From positions 1,364,001-1,428,000 of the forward strand of contig NZ_CP025394.1 of assembly GCF_002943525.1 (NCBI RefSeq): DNA of 64,000 bases, written 5' to 3'. Shown piece by piece: positions 1 through 7,683 of the stretch (the first letter of the stretch is position 1; every line of letters begins with the position of its first letter). A program made the translations under genes and the position numbers. Under the pieces are notes generated by a model. That model was not told where the DNA came from. It saw nothing but the letters and a program-made list of their open reading frames with translations, and did no database searches. The stretch is from Kitasatospora sp. MMS16-BH015 (GTDB taxonomy: Bacteria > Actinomycetota > Actinomycetes > Streptomycetales > Streptomycetaceae).

Positions 1-2
1 TC

Positions 3-497
3 CGGCAGGTGGCCGACCTGGAGTTCGTCAACGGCGGCGGCACCGGCAGCGTGGAGAGCACCGTCGCCGAGGCGGCCGTCACCGAGGTGGCGGCCGGCTC
101 CGGCCTGTACGTGCCCCGGCTCTTCGACAACTACCGCTCGTTCCAGGGCCGCCCCGCCGCCCTCTTCGCTCAGCCGGTGGTCCGGCGCCCCGGCCTCGGC
201 GTGGTCACCGTGCTCGGCGGCGGCTACCCCGCCTCCGGCGCGGCGGGCCCGGACCGCTCGCCAGTGCCGTACCTGCCCGAGGGCCTGCGGTACGACCCGC
301 AGGAGGGCGCGGGCGAGGTGCAGACCCCGCTGCTCGGCTCCGCCGCCGACGACCTGCTGATCGGCGACCGGGTCTGGTTCCGCCACGCCAAGGCCGGCGA
401 GCTCTGCGAGCGCTTCGCCGAGCTCCACCTGATCGAGGGCGACCGGGTGACGGCCACCGTCCCGACCTACCGCGGCGAGGGCCGCACGTTCCTCTGA
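3..497 (+). CDS. Amino acid deaminase / D-threonine aldolase-like PLP enzyme, C-terminal part
   Basis: The 5' end is cut off by the window edge; about 164 codons remain. The visible part matches the C-terminal beta domain of the alanine-racemase-fold D-threonine aldolase / amino acid deaminase family. Recognisable blocks are VNGGGTGS near the start, GSGLYVPRLFD, a GGGY turn, and GDRVWFRHAKAGELCERF. The last is the conserved metal/substrate-binding stretch before the terminal RGEGRTFL. Family members are cytosolic PLP enzymes acting on hydroxy-D-amino acids. The PLP lysine lies in the missing N-terminal barrel, so activity cannot be judged. The exact substrate is unknown. Confidence 0.75.
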   Translation, partial: RQVADLEFVNGGGTGSVESTVAEAAVTEVAAGSGLYVPRLFDNYRSFQGRPAALFAQPVVRRPGLGVVTVLGGGYPASGAAGPDRSPVPYLPEGLRYDPQEGAGEVQTPLLGSAADDLLIGDRVWFRHAKAGELCERFAELHLIEGDRVTATVPTYRGEGRTFL

Positions 498-564
498 CGG
501 ACCGGCAGGCGCTGCCCTAGGCTGGCGTCCTGCCGCATTCGCACGTGTCGGACTGGGGGACGGT

Positions 565-939
565 ATGGAAGCCGAACTGGTGGCGCTGGCCACCTCGGGC
601 GCGACCACGATGGTGAACCTGATGGCCACCAACCTGTGGACCACGGCCCAGGGGCGGTTCGCCGCGCTCTTCGGCCACCGGGCCGAGGCCGTGGCGGAGG
701 AGCTGGAGGAGGTCCGCGAGGCCGGCGGCGAGGCGGAGGATCTGATCGCCGAGTGGCGGCCCCGGCTCCAGCGCCTGCTGGCGGCCGACCCGGCGGCGGC
801 CGCCGCGCTGCGGGCACTGGTCGAGGAGTACGCCCCGCCCGCCGAGGCGCACGGCGGCGGCGTGCAGAACACCATCTCCGGCGGAGAGTTCCACCAGGCC
901 GTCATCCAGACCGGCCACATCGGCAGCGTCAAGCTCTGA
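565..939 (+). CDS. Small conserved actinobacterial protein of unknown function
   Basis: A 124-aa soluble protein. The ATG at 565 follows a GGGGGA ribosome-binding sequence (about 555-560). The N-terminal half is helical and rich in Ala/Glu (residues about 30-85). The C-terminal 35 residues carry an NTISGGEFHQAVIQTGHIGSV motif. Such glycine-spaced NxIxGG...VIQxGxIG repeats are frequent in actinobacterial hypothetical proteins, often beside signalling or effector modules. No catalytic motif was seen. It stands alone between the aldolase-like gene and the convergent DUF2510 gene. Confidence 0.6.
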   Translation: MEAELVALATSGATTMVNLMATNLWTTAQGRFAALFGHRAEAVAEELEEVREAGGEAEDLIAEWRPRLQRLLAADPAAAAALRALVEEYAPPAEAHGGGVQNTISGGEFHQAVIQTGHIGSVKL

Positions 940-995
940 ACGCGGCGGTGGCCGCCCACCGAAGTGGGCAGCCACCGACTGTGACTGACTGACCG

Positions 996-2165
996 TCAGG
1001 TCTTGGTGGTGCCGTCGGCGCCGCCGAGCGGGCCGCCCGAGTAGTCGGTGATGCTGGTGACGATGGCGTCCATCTGGTCCACCGAGGGGGCCTTGTCGGC
1101 GATGTCGAAGCCGAGGTGGATGGAGACCAGCGCCGTGTTGTTGGCGTTGGGGAAGACCACCGTCTGCACGTAGCCGTCGTTGCCCTGGGGGGCGTCGACC
1201 TTCCAGCGGATCAGGTAGCCGTCGCGGCCGTCGACCTTCACGGCCTGGTTCTTGAGCTCCTGGTGGCCCTTGATGTCGCCGTAGGAGTCCTTGGCGGCGG
1301 CGGCGATGTCCGTCTGGGCGGCCGCCTTGGCGTCGGTGCCCTTGAGGCTCTGGGTGGTCACGCCGCCGAGCGAGCAGGTGCCGGAGCCGCCACCCGGGCA
1401 CTTGTAGCTGCCGACGCTGAGCGCGGCGAAGCCGGTGGCGGTGGTGCCGCCCGTCCAACCGGTCGGGACGGGGATGGAGATCCCGTTGATCGCGTCGATC
1501 GCCGGGCCGTCCGAGGAGCCGCCGCCCCGGCCGAGGCTGCCGCCCCCACCGGAGCCGTTCCCCGAACCGTTCCCGCCCCCGAGGCCACCGCCCCCGCCAT
1601 TGCCGCCGCCGTTGCCCAGGCCGCCACCGGAGCCGTTACCGCCGCCGAAGCCGAACCCGTTGCCCCCGCCGTTGCCGTTGCCGTTGCCGGAGCCGCCGCC
1701 ATTGCCCGAGCCGCCGTTGCCGAAGCCCGGGAAGCTGTCGCCCCCGTTGCCGTGGCCACCGCCGTTCCCGTTCCCGTTGCCGTAACCGCCGCCGCCGCCG
1801 CCGAAGTGGGAGCCGGACTTGCCGGCCGCCCGGGGTGCCGCCTTGGTGTCGGAGCGGCCGTCCATGGCGAGGAAGGTGATGCCGGAGCCGACCACCAGGC
1901 CGGCCAGGGCCGCGACGGTGGCGGCGAGGGCGACCGGGCGGGAGAGCTTGCTCCGCTTGCGGGCCGGCTGCATCGCGAGGACCTCGGGCAGCTCGGGGTA
2001 GCGGACCGTCGGTCCGCCGTCGAGCACCTCGCCCTCCAGCGCGATGCTCGGCCCGGGCCGGGTGGTGGCCGTCCAGCCCTGCCCGTCCCACCAGCGCTCG
2101 GGCCGGGGGCTGCTGTCGGTGTCCTGGGGGTCCGGGTACCACCCGGCGGGAATCTGCTCGCTCAC
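996..2165 (-). CDS. DUF2510 membrane-anchored protein with Gly/Asn-rich linker
   Basis: 389 aa. Residues 5-31 form a DUF2510 module (GWYPDP...RWWDGQGW). One membrane helix lies at about 77-101 (RPVALAATVAALAGLVVGSGITFLAM). A long low-complexity Gly/Asn/Ser linker (about 120-225) follows. The extracytoplasmic C-terminal domain of about 160 aa contains two cysteines (SYKCPGGGSGTCSLGG). The architecture is typical of actinobacterial surface-associated proteins with a cytosolic DUF2510 head. The molecular role is unknown. The simple-sequence tract at 1500-1800 is this linker, not a DNA repeat array. Confidence 0.8.
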   Translation of the reverse strand: MSEQIPAGWYPDPQDTDSSPRPERWWDGQGWTATTRPGPSIALEGEVLDGGPTVRYPELPEVLAMQPARKRSKLSRPVALAATVAALAGLVVGSGITFLAMDGRSDTKAAPRAAGKSGSHFGGGGGGYGNGNGNGGGHGNGGDSFPGFGNGGSGNGGGSGNGNGNGGGNGFGFGGGNGSGGGLGNGGGNGGGGGLGGGNGSGNGSGGGGSLGRGGGSSDGPAIDAINGISIPVPTGWTGGTTATGFAALSVGSYKCPGGGSGTCSLGGVTTQSLKGTDAKAAAQTDIAAAAKDSYGDIKGHQELKNQAVKVDGRDGYLIRWKVDAPQGNDGYVQTVVFPNANNTALVSIHLGFDIADKAPSVDQMDAIVTSITDYSGGPLGGADGTTKT

Positions 2166-2265
2166 GCCAGAGAATCTAAACGGATTTGGATAAGCGCGAT
2201 ATCAGCACACCGCCGTATCCGCCCTATTTCGGATGAGATTCCGGTGAGAACCGGGAACCCGCAGG

Positions 2266-2811
2266 TCAGAGCGGCCCCGCGATGATCTTGCCGGAGGCGT
2301 CGTCCGCCACGAACTCGGTCGGCGCGAGGAAGGCCGAGCCCGGCCCGGCCAGGAAGGCGACGGCCGCCACGGCCGGCTCGAGGGCGGCGCCCGGCCGCAG
2401 CCCGTACACCCGGATGCCCTCCCGGCCGTAGCTTCGGGCCAGCTCGGCGGAGAGCTCCCGGTCGGCCGGGTCGGCGGTGAGGTTCACGATCACGCCGTGG
2501 CCGTGCCGCCGCAGGTAGGGCAGCGCCGCCCGGCTGGCCGGCCCCGGTGCGACCGGGTGGACCGCGAGGTCCACTCCCCCGCAGGTCTCGTACGCCTCGT
2601 CGTAGAGCGCCTCGACCATGTCCGCGTCGCGGGGGTCGGTGTGCACGAACAGCCCGCCCACCGACCGGGCCACCGCCCGGCCGGCCGGTTCGTCCGCCTC
2701 GGCGCAGACCACCCGCAGGCCGTCCGCCGCGAGCCGCTCGGCCACCGCGCGTCCGAGGCCGCTGCCCGCGCCCGTCACCACCGCCACCCGACCACCCGGC
2801 CGCCGCACCAC
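2266..2811 (-). CDS. Short-chain dehydrogenase/reductase (SDR) family protein
   Basis: The SDR nucleotide-binding motif TGAGSGLGRA lies about 10 residues from the proposed start. It is followed by a DxxD-type region and IVNLTA at strand beta-5. The usual YxxxK catalytic motif is only weakly represented (SYGREGIRVYGLRPG), so catalysis may be altered. I chose the GTG at 2811 because GGAGG lies 9 nt upstream. The open frame extends to 2907, but that extra N-terminus looks non-coding. At about 181 aa it is shorter than the usual 250 aa. It is divergent from the neighbouring amidotransferase-like gene. Confidence 0.65.
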   Translation of the reverse strand: MVRRPGGRVAVVTGAGSGLGRAVAERLAADGLRVVCAEADEPAGRAVARSVGGLFVHTDPRDADMVEALYDEAYETCGGVDLAVHPVAPGPASRAALPYLRRHGHGVIVNLTADPADRELSAELARSYGREGIRVYGLRPGAALEPAVAAVAFLAGPGSAFLAPTEFVADDASGKIIAGPL

Positions 2812-2945
2812 CCGAGACTCCCTCCGCCCGTCCGACCCGGCCGACCGTACGCCGAGCGGCGCCCGACCTGTCGGAGAGACGCGCGGAGTTTCGCAATCGG
2901 CCCACATTGACGGCGGCTCAGCTGACGTAGGGGGAGAATCCGGAC

Positions 2946-3743
2946 ATGACGACCAGACCGGTGATCGGCATCAGCACGCACCTCACCGACGCGACGTGGG
3001 ACCACTGGTCCGCGCAGCGCGCCGTCCTGCTCCACGAGCGCTACCCCCGGCAGGTGCAGGCCGCCGGGGGCGTCGCGGTGCTGCTGCCGCCCGACGCCCC
3101 CGAGCACGCGCCCGAGGCGGTCGCCCGGTTGGACGCCCTGGTGATCGCGGGCGGCCCGGACGTGAACCCCGCCCTGTACGGCGCCCAGCCGCACCCCAGG
3201 ACGGTGGCCAACGCCCCCGAGCGCGACCGCTGGGAGGCCGCCCTGCTGCGCGCCGCCCTCGCGGCCGGGCTGCCGCTGCTCGGCATCTGCCGGGGCATGC
3301 AGCTGCTCAACGTGGTGCGCGGCGGCTCGCTCATCCAGCATCTGCACGAGCCCGGCCCGCACCTGGGCAGCCCGGAGGGCTACGGGCGGCACGCCGTCCG
3401 CCCGGTGGCGGGCACGCTGCTGGCCGGGCTGCTGCCGGAGGACTCGGTCTCGGTGCCCACCTATCACCACCAGGCCGTGGAGCGGCTCGGTGTCGGGCTG
3501 AGCGTCTCCGCCCTCGCCGAGGACGGCACCGTCGAGGCGATCGAGGCCGCCGAGGGCTTCACCGTGGGGGTCCAGTGGCACCCCGAACAGGGCGCCGACC
3601 TGCGGCTGATGCAGGCCCTGGTGCGGGCCGCCCGCAGGCCCGTACCGGCAACGACAACGGTCACCAGTGCAGCCTTTGGATCTTCGTCCGAATTGGGGTT
3701 CACTTCCGGTGCGGGGCGGCTGCGGCCCGCGACGGAACGCTGA
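2946..3743 (+). CDS. Class I glutamine amidotransferase-like (PuuD-type) gamma-glutamyl hydrolase
   Basis: 265 aa, peptidase C26 family, whose members hydrolyse gamma-glutamyl amides such as gamma-glutamyl-GABA. The N-terminal VIGISTH is the family signature. The oxyanion strand is VIAGGPDVNP. The nucleophile is Cys115 in LLGICRGMQLLNV, and the catalytic His212/Glu214 sit in VQWHPEQ. All three triad members are present. The last 35 residues are Ala/Thr/Ser-rich and not family-like. The gene ends 25 bp before the CDF exporter. Confidence 0.88.
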   Translation: MTTRPVIGISTHLTDATWDHWSAQRAVLLHERYPRQVQAAGGVAVLLPPDAPEHAPEAVARLDALVIAGGPDVNPALYGAQPHPRTVANAPERDRWEAALLRAALAAGLPLLGICRGMQLLNVVRGGSLIQHLHEPGPHLGSPEGYGRHAVRPVAGTLLAGLLPEDSVSVPTYHHQAVERLGVGLSVSALAEDGTVEAIEAAEGFTVGVQWHPEQGADLRLMQALVRAARRPVPATTTVTSAAFGSSSELGFTSGAGRLRPATER

Positions 3744-3768
3744 CGCCCGGTACGAAGAGAGGACGGCG

Positions 3769-4869
3769 ATGTCCGACCACGAGCACGACCACACCGACCA
3801 CTCCGAGCATGCCCAGCACTCCCAGCACTCCCATGACGAGCACGGTGACCACTCCGGCCACTCGCACGGCGGCCATGGTGGTCACGGCGGTCACGGCGGC
3901 CATTCGCACGGGGTCGCGGCCGACGCGGACCGGCGCTGGCTGGTCAGCGCGCTGACGCTGATCGTGGCCTTCATGGCCGGCGAGGTCGTGGTCGGCTTCG
4001 CCGCCCGGTCGCTGGCGCTGATCTCCGACGCGGCGCACATGCTGACCGACGCCGCCTCGATCGTGCTCGCGCTGATCGCCATGCGGCTCTCGGCCCGGCC
4101 GGCCAAGGGCGGCTACACCTACGGGCTGAAGCGGGCCGAGATCCTCTCGGCCCAGGCCAACGGGGTGACCCTGCTGGTGCTCTCCGCCTGGCTCGGGTAC
4201 GAGGCGATCACCCGGCTGCTCGACCCGCCGGAGGTCGAGGGCTCGCTGGTGCTGATCACCGCGCTGGTCGGGATCGTGGTCAACATCGGCGCCACCTGGT
4301 GCATGTCCAAGGCCAACCGGTCCTCGCTCAACGTCGAGGGCGCCTTCCAGCACGTGCTCACCGACCTCTACGCCTTCATCGCCACCGCCGTCGCCGGCCT
4401 GATCGTGGTCCTCACCGGGTTCACCCGGGCGGATGCGATCGCCTCGCTGATCGTGGTCGCGCTGATGCTCAAGGCCGGGATCGGGCTGGTCCGCGACTCG
4501 GGCCGGATCTTCCTGGAGGCCGCGCCCGCCGGGATCGACCCGGACGCCCTGGCCGACCGCCTGGTCGCCACCCCCGAGGTGGTCGAGATCCACGACCTGC
4601 ACGTCTGGGAGATCACCTCCGGCCAGCCCGCCCTCTCCGCGCACATCCTGGTCGCCCCCGGCGGCGACTGCCACGCCGTCCGGCGCGGCCTCCAGCGCCG
4701 GCTGGCCACCGACTACCGGATCACCCACGCCACCCTCCAGGTCGACCACGTGGGCGAGGACGAGGACCAGCACCTGCTCCAGATCACCCCGGCCGGCGCC
4801 GCCACCGGCCCCGACCACTGCGCCGACTCCCACGGCCCGGTCCACCGGCCGGGCCCGCACGACCACTGA
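3769..4869 (+). CDS. Cation diffusion facilitator (CzcD-type) metal exporter
   Basis: 366 aa. The ATG at 3769 is preceded by AGAGAGGA. A His/Asp/Gly-rich N-terminal tail (residues 2-45) is a likely metal-buffering segment. About six membrane helices follow. SLALISDAAHMLTDAASIVLAL carries the CDF site-A HxxxD motif, and FQHVLTDLYAF carries the second HxxxD. The soluble C-terminal domain contains IHDLHVWEITSG, typical of Zn/Co/Cd exporters, and ends in a His-rich tail. It probably exports Zn2+ or related ions by proton antiport. Confidence 0.92.
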   Translation: MSDHEHDHTDHSEHAQHSQHSHDEHGDHSGHSHGGHGGHGGHGGHSHGVAADADRRWLVSALTLIVAFMAGEVVVGFAARSLALISDAAHMLTDAASIVLALIAMRLSARPAKGGYTYGLKRAEILSAQANGVTLLVLSAWLGYEAITRLLDPPEVEGSLVLITALVGIVVNIGATWCMSKANRSSLNVEGAFQHVLTDLYAFIATAVAGLIVVLTGFTRADAIASLIVVALMLKAGIGLVRDSGRIFLEAAPAGIDPDALADRLVATPEVVEIHDLHVWEITSGQPALSAHILVAPGGDCHAVRRGLQRRLATDYRITHATLQVDHVGEDEDQHLLQITPAGAATGPDHCADSHGPVHRPGPHDH

Positions 4870-4940
4870 GGGCTCCCGTCGGCCGGTGTCTCCCGGTCGG
4901 CGGCGCCCGGTTGTCGGTGCGGTGCGGCATGATCTGAGGG

Positions 4941-5930
4941 GTGACCGCACCCCGCTTGATGCTCCTCGACTCGGCCAGTCTCTACTTCCGGGCGTACTTC
5001 GGTGTGCCGGAGTCCCTGCGGGCTCCGGACGGGCAGCCGGTGAACGCCGTCCGGGGGCTGCTGGACTTCATCTCCCGGCTGGTGGAGGACCACCGGCCGG
5101 AGCAGCTGGTGGCCTGCATGGACGCCGACTGGCGCCCGCAGTGGCGGGTCGACCTGATCCCCACCTACAAGACCCACCGGGTGGCCGAGGCCGCCGTCGA
5201 GGGCGAGGAGGAGATCCCGGACACGCTCGCCCCGCAGGTGCCGGTGATCGAGCAGGTGCTGGACGCCCTCGGGATCGCCCGTGTCGGCGTGCCCGGCTAC
5301 GAGGCCGACGACGTGATCGGCACCCTGGCCACCAAGGCCACCGGCCCGGTCCGGATCGTCACCGGCGACCGGGAGACTGCAGATTACCAACCCGCGCGCG
5401 TCCTGATCGTGACAGGGGACAGAGACCTCTTCCAGCTCGTCGACGACGCCCGCGGCGTCCAGGTCATCTACCCGGTCAAGGGCGTCGGCAACGCCGAGGT
5501 CATCACCGAGGCCGCCCTCCTCGACAAGTACGGCGTCACCGGCGCCGAGTACGCCGACATGGCCGCCCTGCGCGGCGACCCCAGCGACGGCCTGCCCGGC
5601 GTCAAGGGCATCGGCGAGAAGACCGCCACCCAACTCATCCGCGAGTACGGCGACCTGGCCGGCATCCGCGCCGCGGCCGCCGACCCGGCCTCCAGGCTCA
5701 CCCCCGCCCGCCGCAAGAACATCCTCGAAGCCGCCCCCTACCTCGACGTCGCGCCAACGGTCGTCCGCGTCGCCACCAACGTCCCCCTCCCCGCCTTCGA
5801 CCCCACCCTCCCCCGCGAACCCCTCGACCCCATGGCCTTGGAAGAGCTCTCCGCCCGCTGGGGCCTCGGCACCTCCCTCACCCGCCTCCTCGACACCCTC
5901 GCCCACGCAGGGACAGGAGTAGCGTCTTGA
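4941..5930 (+). CDS. 5'-3' exonuclease (PIN/FEN-type), hybrid gene created by element integration
   Basis: 329 aa, PolA-N-terminal-like 5'-3' exonuclease. Residues 1-144 are host-encoded (MLLDSASLYFRAYF, YEADDVIGTLA, VRIVTGDR). From 5375 onward the sequence belongs to the element. The frame stays open, but 17 residues (ETADYQPARVLIVTGDR, 145-161) are inserted and duplicate the VTGDR active-site strand. DLFQLVDD and the helix-hairpin-helix region GDPSDGLPGVKGIGEKTA follow. The host's own 3' half is at 51366-51865; I count about 17 differences over roughly 158 aligned residues. The GTG start at 4941 has no well-spaced ribosome-binding site. Whether the hybrid is active is unknown. Confidence 0.88.
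   Translation: MTAPRLMLLDSASLYFRAYFGVPESLRAPDGQPVNAVRGLLDFISRLVEDHRPEQLVACMDADWRPQWRVDLIPTYKTHRVAEAAVEGEEEIPDTLAPQVPVIEQVLDALGIARVGVPGYEADDVIGTLATKATGPVRIVTGDRETADYQPARVLIVTGDRDLFQLVDDARGVQVIYPVKGVGNAEVITEAALLDKYGVTGAEYADMAALRGDPSDGLPGVKGIGEKTATQLIREYGDLAGIRAAAADPASRLTPARRKNILEAAPYLDVAPTVVRVATNVPLPAFDPTLPREPLDPMALEELSARWGLGTSLTRLLDTLAHAGTGVAS
5365..5374 (+). other. attL core
   Basis: GCGACCGGGA, inside codons for Gly-Asp-Arg of the exonuclease VTGDRD motif. Host coding sequence lies to the left. To the right begins element DNA (GACTGCAG...). The same 10 bp occur at 51366-51375. Confidence 0.85.
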
Positions 5931-6120
5931 CATCGAAAACGACGTGCTGCGCGCATGGTTGAAGGAGATCCGGGTGAGTGGCTGTTGTCGTTTCGATCTT
6001 GAGGGGCGCGGGTCGAACGGGGGTCTCGATCGGGTGAGCGCAGCGGCCGCCGCGCATGAAAGCAGGGCCTCTTGGTAGCTCGAAGGGTGTCTACGCCAAA
6101 GAGCGGTCCAGGAGGCCCTG

Positions 6121-7038
6121 TTGTCCCACTTCTACGGCATCGCGGGACCGGGGTCCACTTCGGTCACTCTCGCGTGTGACTGCCTGGCACACCGGTTCGG
6201 GAACGCCGTCGACCACGGGGTCCGTGTGCGCCGCTACCCCACCGACATGTCCGATGCGGAGTGGGCGGTGGTGCGGCCGCTGCTGCCGGTGCCGGGCTGG
6301 CTGCGCGGGCGGGGCGGGCAGCCGGAGGCGTACTGCCACCGCACGATACTGGACGCGATCCGCTACCTCGTCGACAACGGAACGAAGTGGCGGGCCATGC
6401 CGGCTGACTTCCCGCCGTGGGACCGGGTCTACGCGTTCTTCCGGCGCTGGCGTGACCACGGTCTGGTCCGGGAGTTGCACGACCGGCTCCGCCGTAAGGC
6501 CCGCGAGCAGGCCGGGCGGGACCCGGAGCCGAGCGCGGGCGTGATCGACTCCCAGTCGGTCAAGGCGGACGCCGTCGTCGGCCGTGACAGCCGCGGCTTC
6601 GACGGCGGCAAGCTGATCAATGGCCGCAAGCGGCACGCCGTGGTCGACACCCTCGGCCTGCTCCTCGCGGTGATGGTCACCGCAGCGGACATCGGCGACC
6701 GCGCCGCCGCGCAGGTTCTGCTCGCCCAGGTGGCCGCCGCACACCACCGGCTGGCGCTGGTCTGGGCCGACGGCGGCTACACGGGCAGCCTCGTCGAGTA
6801 CGGCTTCACCGTCCTCGCCCTGGTCCTGGCCATCGTCAAACGCAGTGACGACATGCGCGGCTTCGTCGTGCTGCCCAAGCGGTGGATCGTGGAGCGGTTC
6901 TTCGCCCACCTGATGCGAAGCCGCCGCCTCGTGCGGGACTTCGAACGGTCCACCGGCAGCGCGGAGGCGATGGTCTACTGGTCGGCGACGATGCTCATGA
7001 CCCGCCGCCTGGCCCGGCCAAGGCCATCGCGAGCGTGA
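6121..7038 (+). CDS. IS5-family DDE transposase
   Basis: 305 aa, starting at TTG 6121 with AGGAGG at about 6110. The N-terminal DUF4096-type domain reads YPTDMSDAEWAVVRPLLP and continues to RAMPADFPPWDRVYAFFRRWRDHG. The DDE blocks are GVIDSQSVKADA, KLINGRKRHAVVDTLG, VWADGGYTG and the C-terminal WIVERFFAHLMRSRRLVRDFE. The frame is intact and the conserved motifs are present, so the copy may be active. Confidence 0.9.
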   Translation: MSHFYGIAGPGSTSVTLACDCLAHRFGNAVDHGVRVRRYPTDMSDAEWAVVRPLLPVPGWLRGRGGQPEAYCHRTILDAIRYLVDNGTKWRAMPADFPPWDRVYAFFRRWRDHGLVRELHDRLRRKAREQAGRDPEPSAGVIDSQSVKADAVVGRDSRGFDGGKLINGRKRHAVVDTLGLLLAVMVTAADIGDRAAAQVLLAQVAAAHHRLALVWADGGYTGSLVEYGFTVLALVLAIVKRSDDMRGFVVLPKRWIVERFFAHLMRSRRLVRDFERSTGSAEAMVYWSATMLMTRRLARPRPSRA

Positions 7039-7540
7039 ACCGGCCCGGCTCCGGCTCGACCAGCCACCCGCGCGCTGTCAGCCGCTTCGCCTTCGACCGC
7101 AACGCCTCGATCTTCGCGGGCACCGGGTCCAGGCCGAAGCAGGCGGCCATCTCCTGGCAGGTCAGCGGGCCTTGACCGAGACGGCCTCGGTCCGCGAGAG
7201 CCTGCACGATGCGCTGGTAGTCCGCCGACAGTGCCGACCGGGCCAGACCCGCACGCCACATCGGCACCACCGACTTCGGCTTCGCCGCTGCCGAAGATGC
7301 AGGCAGCGCCGGCGGTTCACCGCGATCCGACGGCTTCTCGACGGCGTCCGGGCCGGCGATGTCTCCTTCGCCCGGGGACAGCACCTCGCCGACGCGTGAA
7401 CGGGCGATGACCCACTCGCTCCACTCCCGCTCGGCCGCGACCAGCTCGGCCTGGATACGGTCCGCCTCCTCCCGCAGCTCATCCACACGACGGCGAGCGG
7501 TCAGCTCACGCTGTTCCAGCAGCCCCACGACCGACGGCAT
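6995..7540 (-). CDS. IS passenger protein with predicted C-terminal winged helix
   Basis: 181 aa from the ATG at 7540 (MPSVVGLLEQRELTARRRVDELRE). The N-terminal 50 residues look coiled-coil (REEADRIQAELVAAEREWSEWV). A Pro/Ala/Ser-rich linker follows. The C-terminal 80 residues resemble a helix-turn-helix fold (LSADYQRIVQALADRG...LTCQEMAACFGL...KIEALRSKAKRLTARGWLVEPEPGRFTL). It overlaps the transposase 3' end by 44 bp on the opposite strand and lies inside the IS ends. Function unknown; a role in target choice or transposition control is only inferred. Confidence 0.6.
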   Translation of the reverse strand: MPSVVGLLEQRELTARRRVDELREEADRIQAELVAAEREWSEWVIARSRVGEVLSPGEGDIAGPDAVEKPSDRGEPPALPASSAAAKPKSVVPMWRAGLARSALSADYQRIVQALADRGRLGQGPLTCQEMAACFGLDPVPAKIEALRSKAKRLTARGWLVEPEPGRFTLAMALAGPGGGS

Positions 7541-7683
7541 CCTTGACCTCCACCAGAGCGACGACACGACACGTCACCACTCCCCGAGACCACCGCCCCT
7601 ATGCCTGACCAGCGGAAACACAGCTCTCAAGTCAGGAAAGACAACAGCCACTGAGTTCAGCTGATACCCCAACTCCTACCGGG

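Larger units (their letters stand above)
5977..7652. mobile_element. IS5-family insertion sequence with a passenger gene
   Basis: The ends share a 13-bp perfect inverted repeat, AGTGGCTGTTGTC (5977-5989 and 7640-7652). After a 1-nt gap on one side, TTTC is shared too. The element carries a DDE transposase (+) and a convergent winged-helix-like gene (-) whose 3' ends overlap. No clear target duplication is visible. It lies 46 bp after the restored exonuclease stop and 31 bp before the STAND NTPase start, so it may have displaced that gene's promoter. Confidence 0.75.

Noticed and set aside
1500..1800. Apparent short tandem repeats (GCCGTTGCC-like)
   Set aside because: They encode the Gly/Asn-rich linker of the DUF2510 protein; no spacers of uniform length, so not CRISPR.
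1116..2285. 389-codon plus-strand frame opposite the DUF2510 gene
   Set aside because: Mirror of a real gene; repetitive Ala/Val/Gly sequence without domains.
5931..5976. Possible coding relic (DIENDVLRAWLKEIR in one frame) between the exonuclease and the first IS
   Set aside because: Only 46 bp; too short to distinguish from chance.
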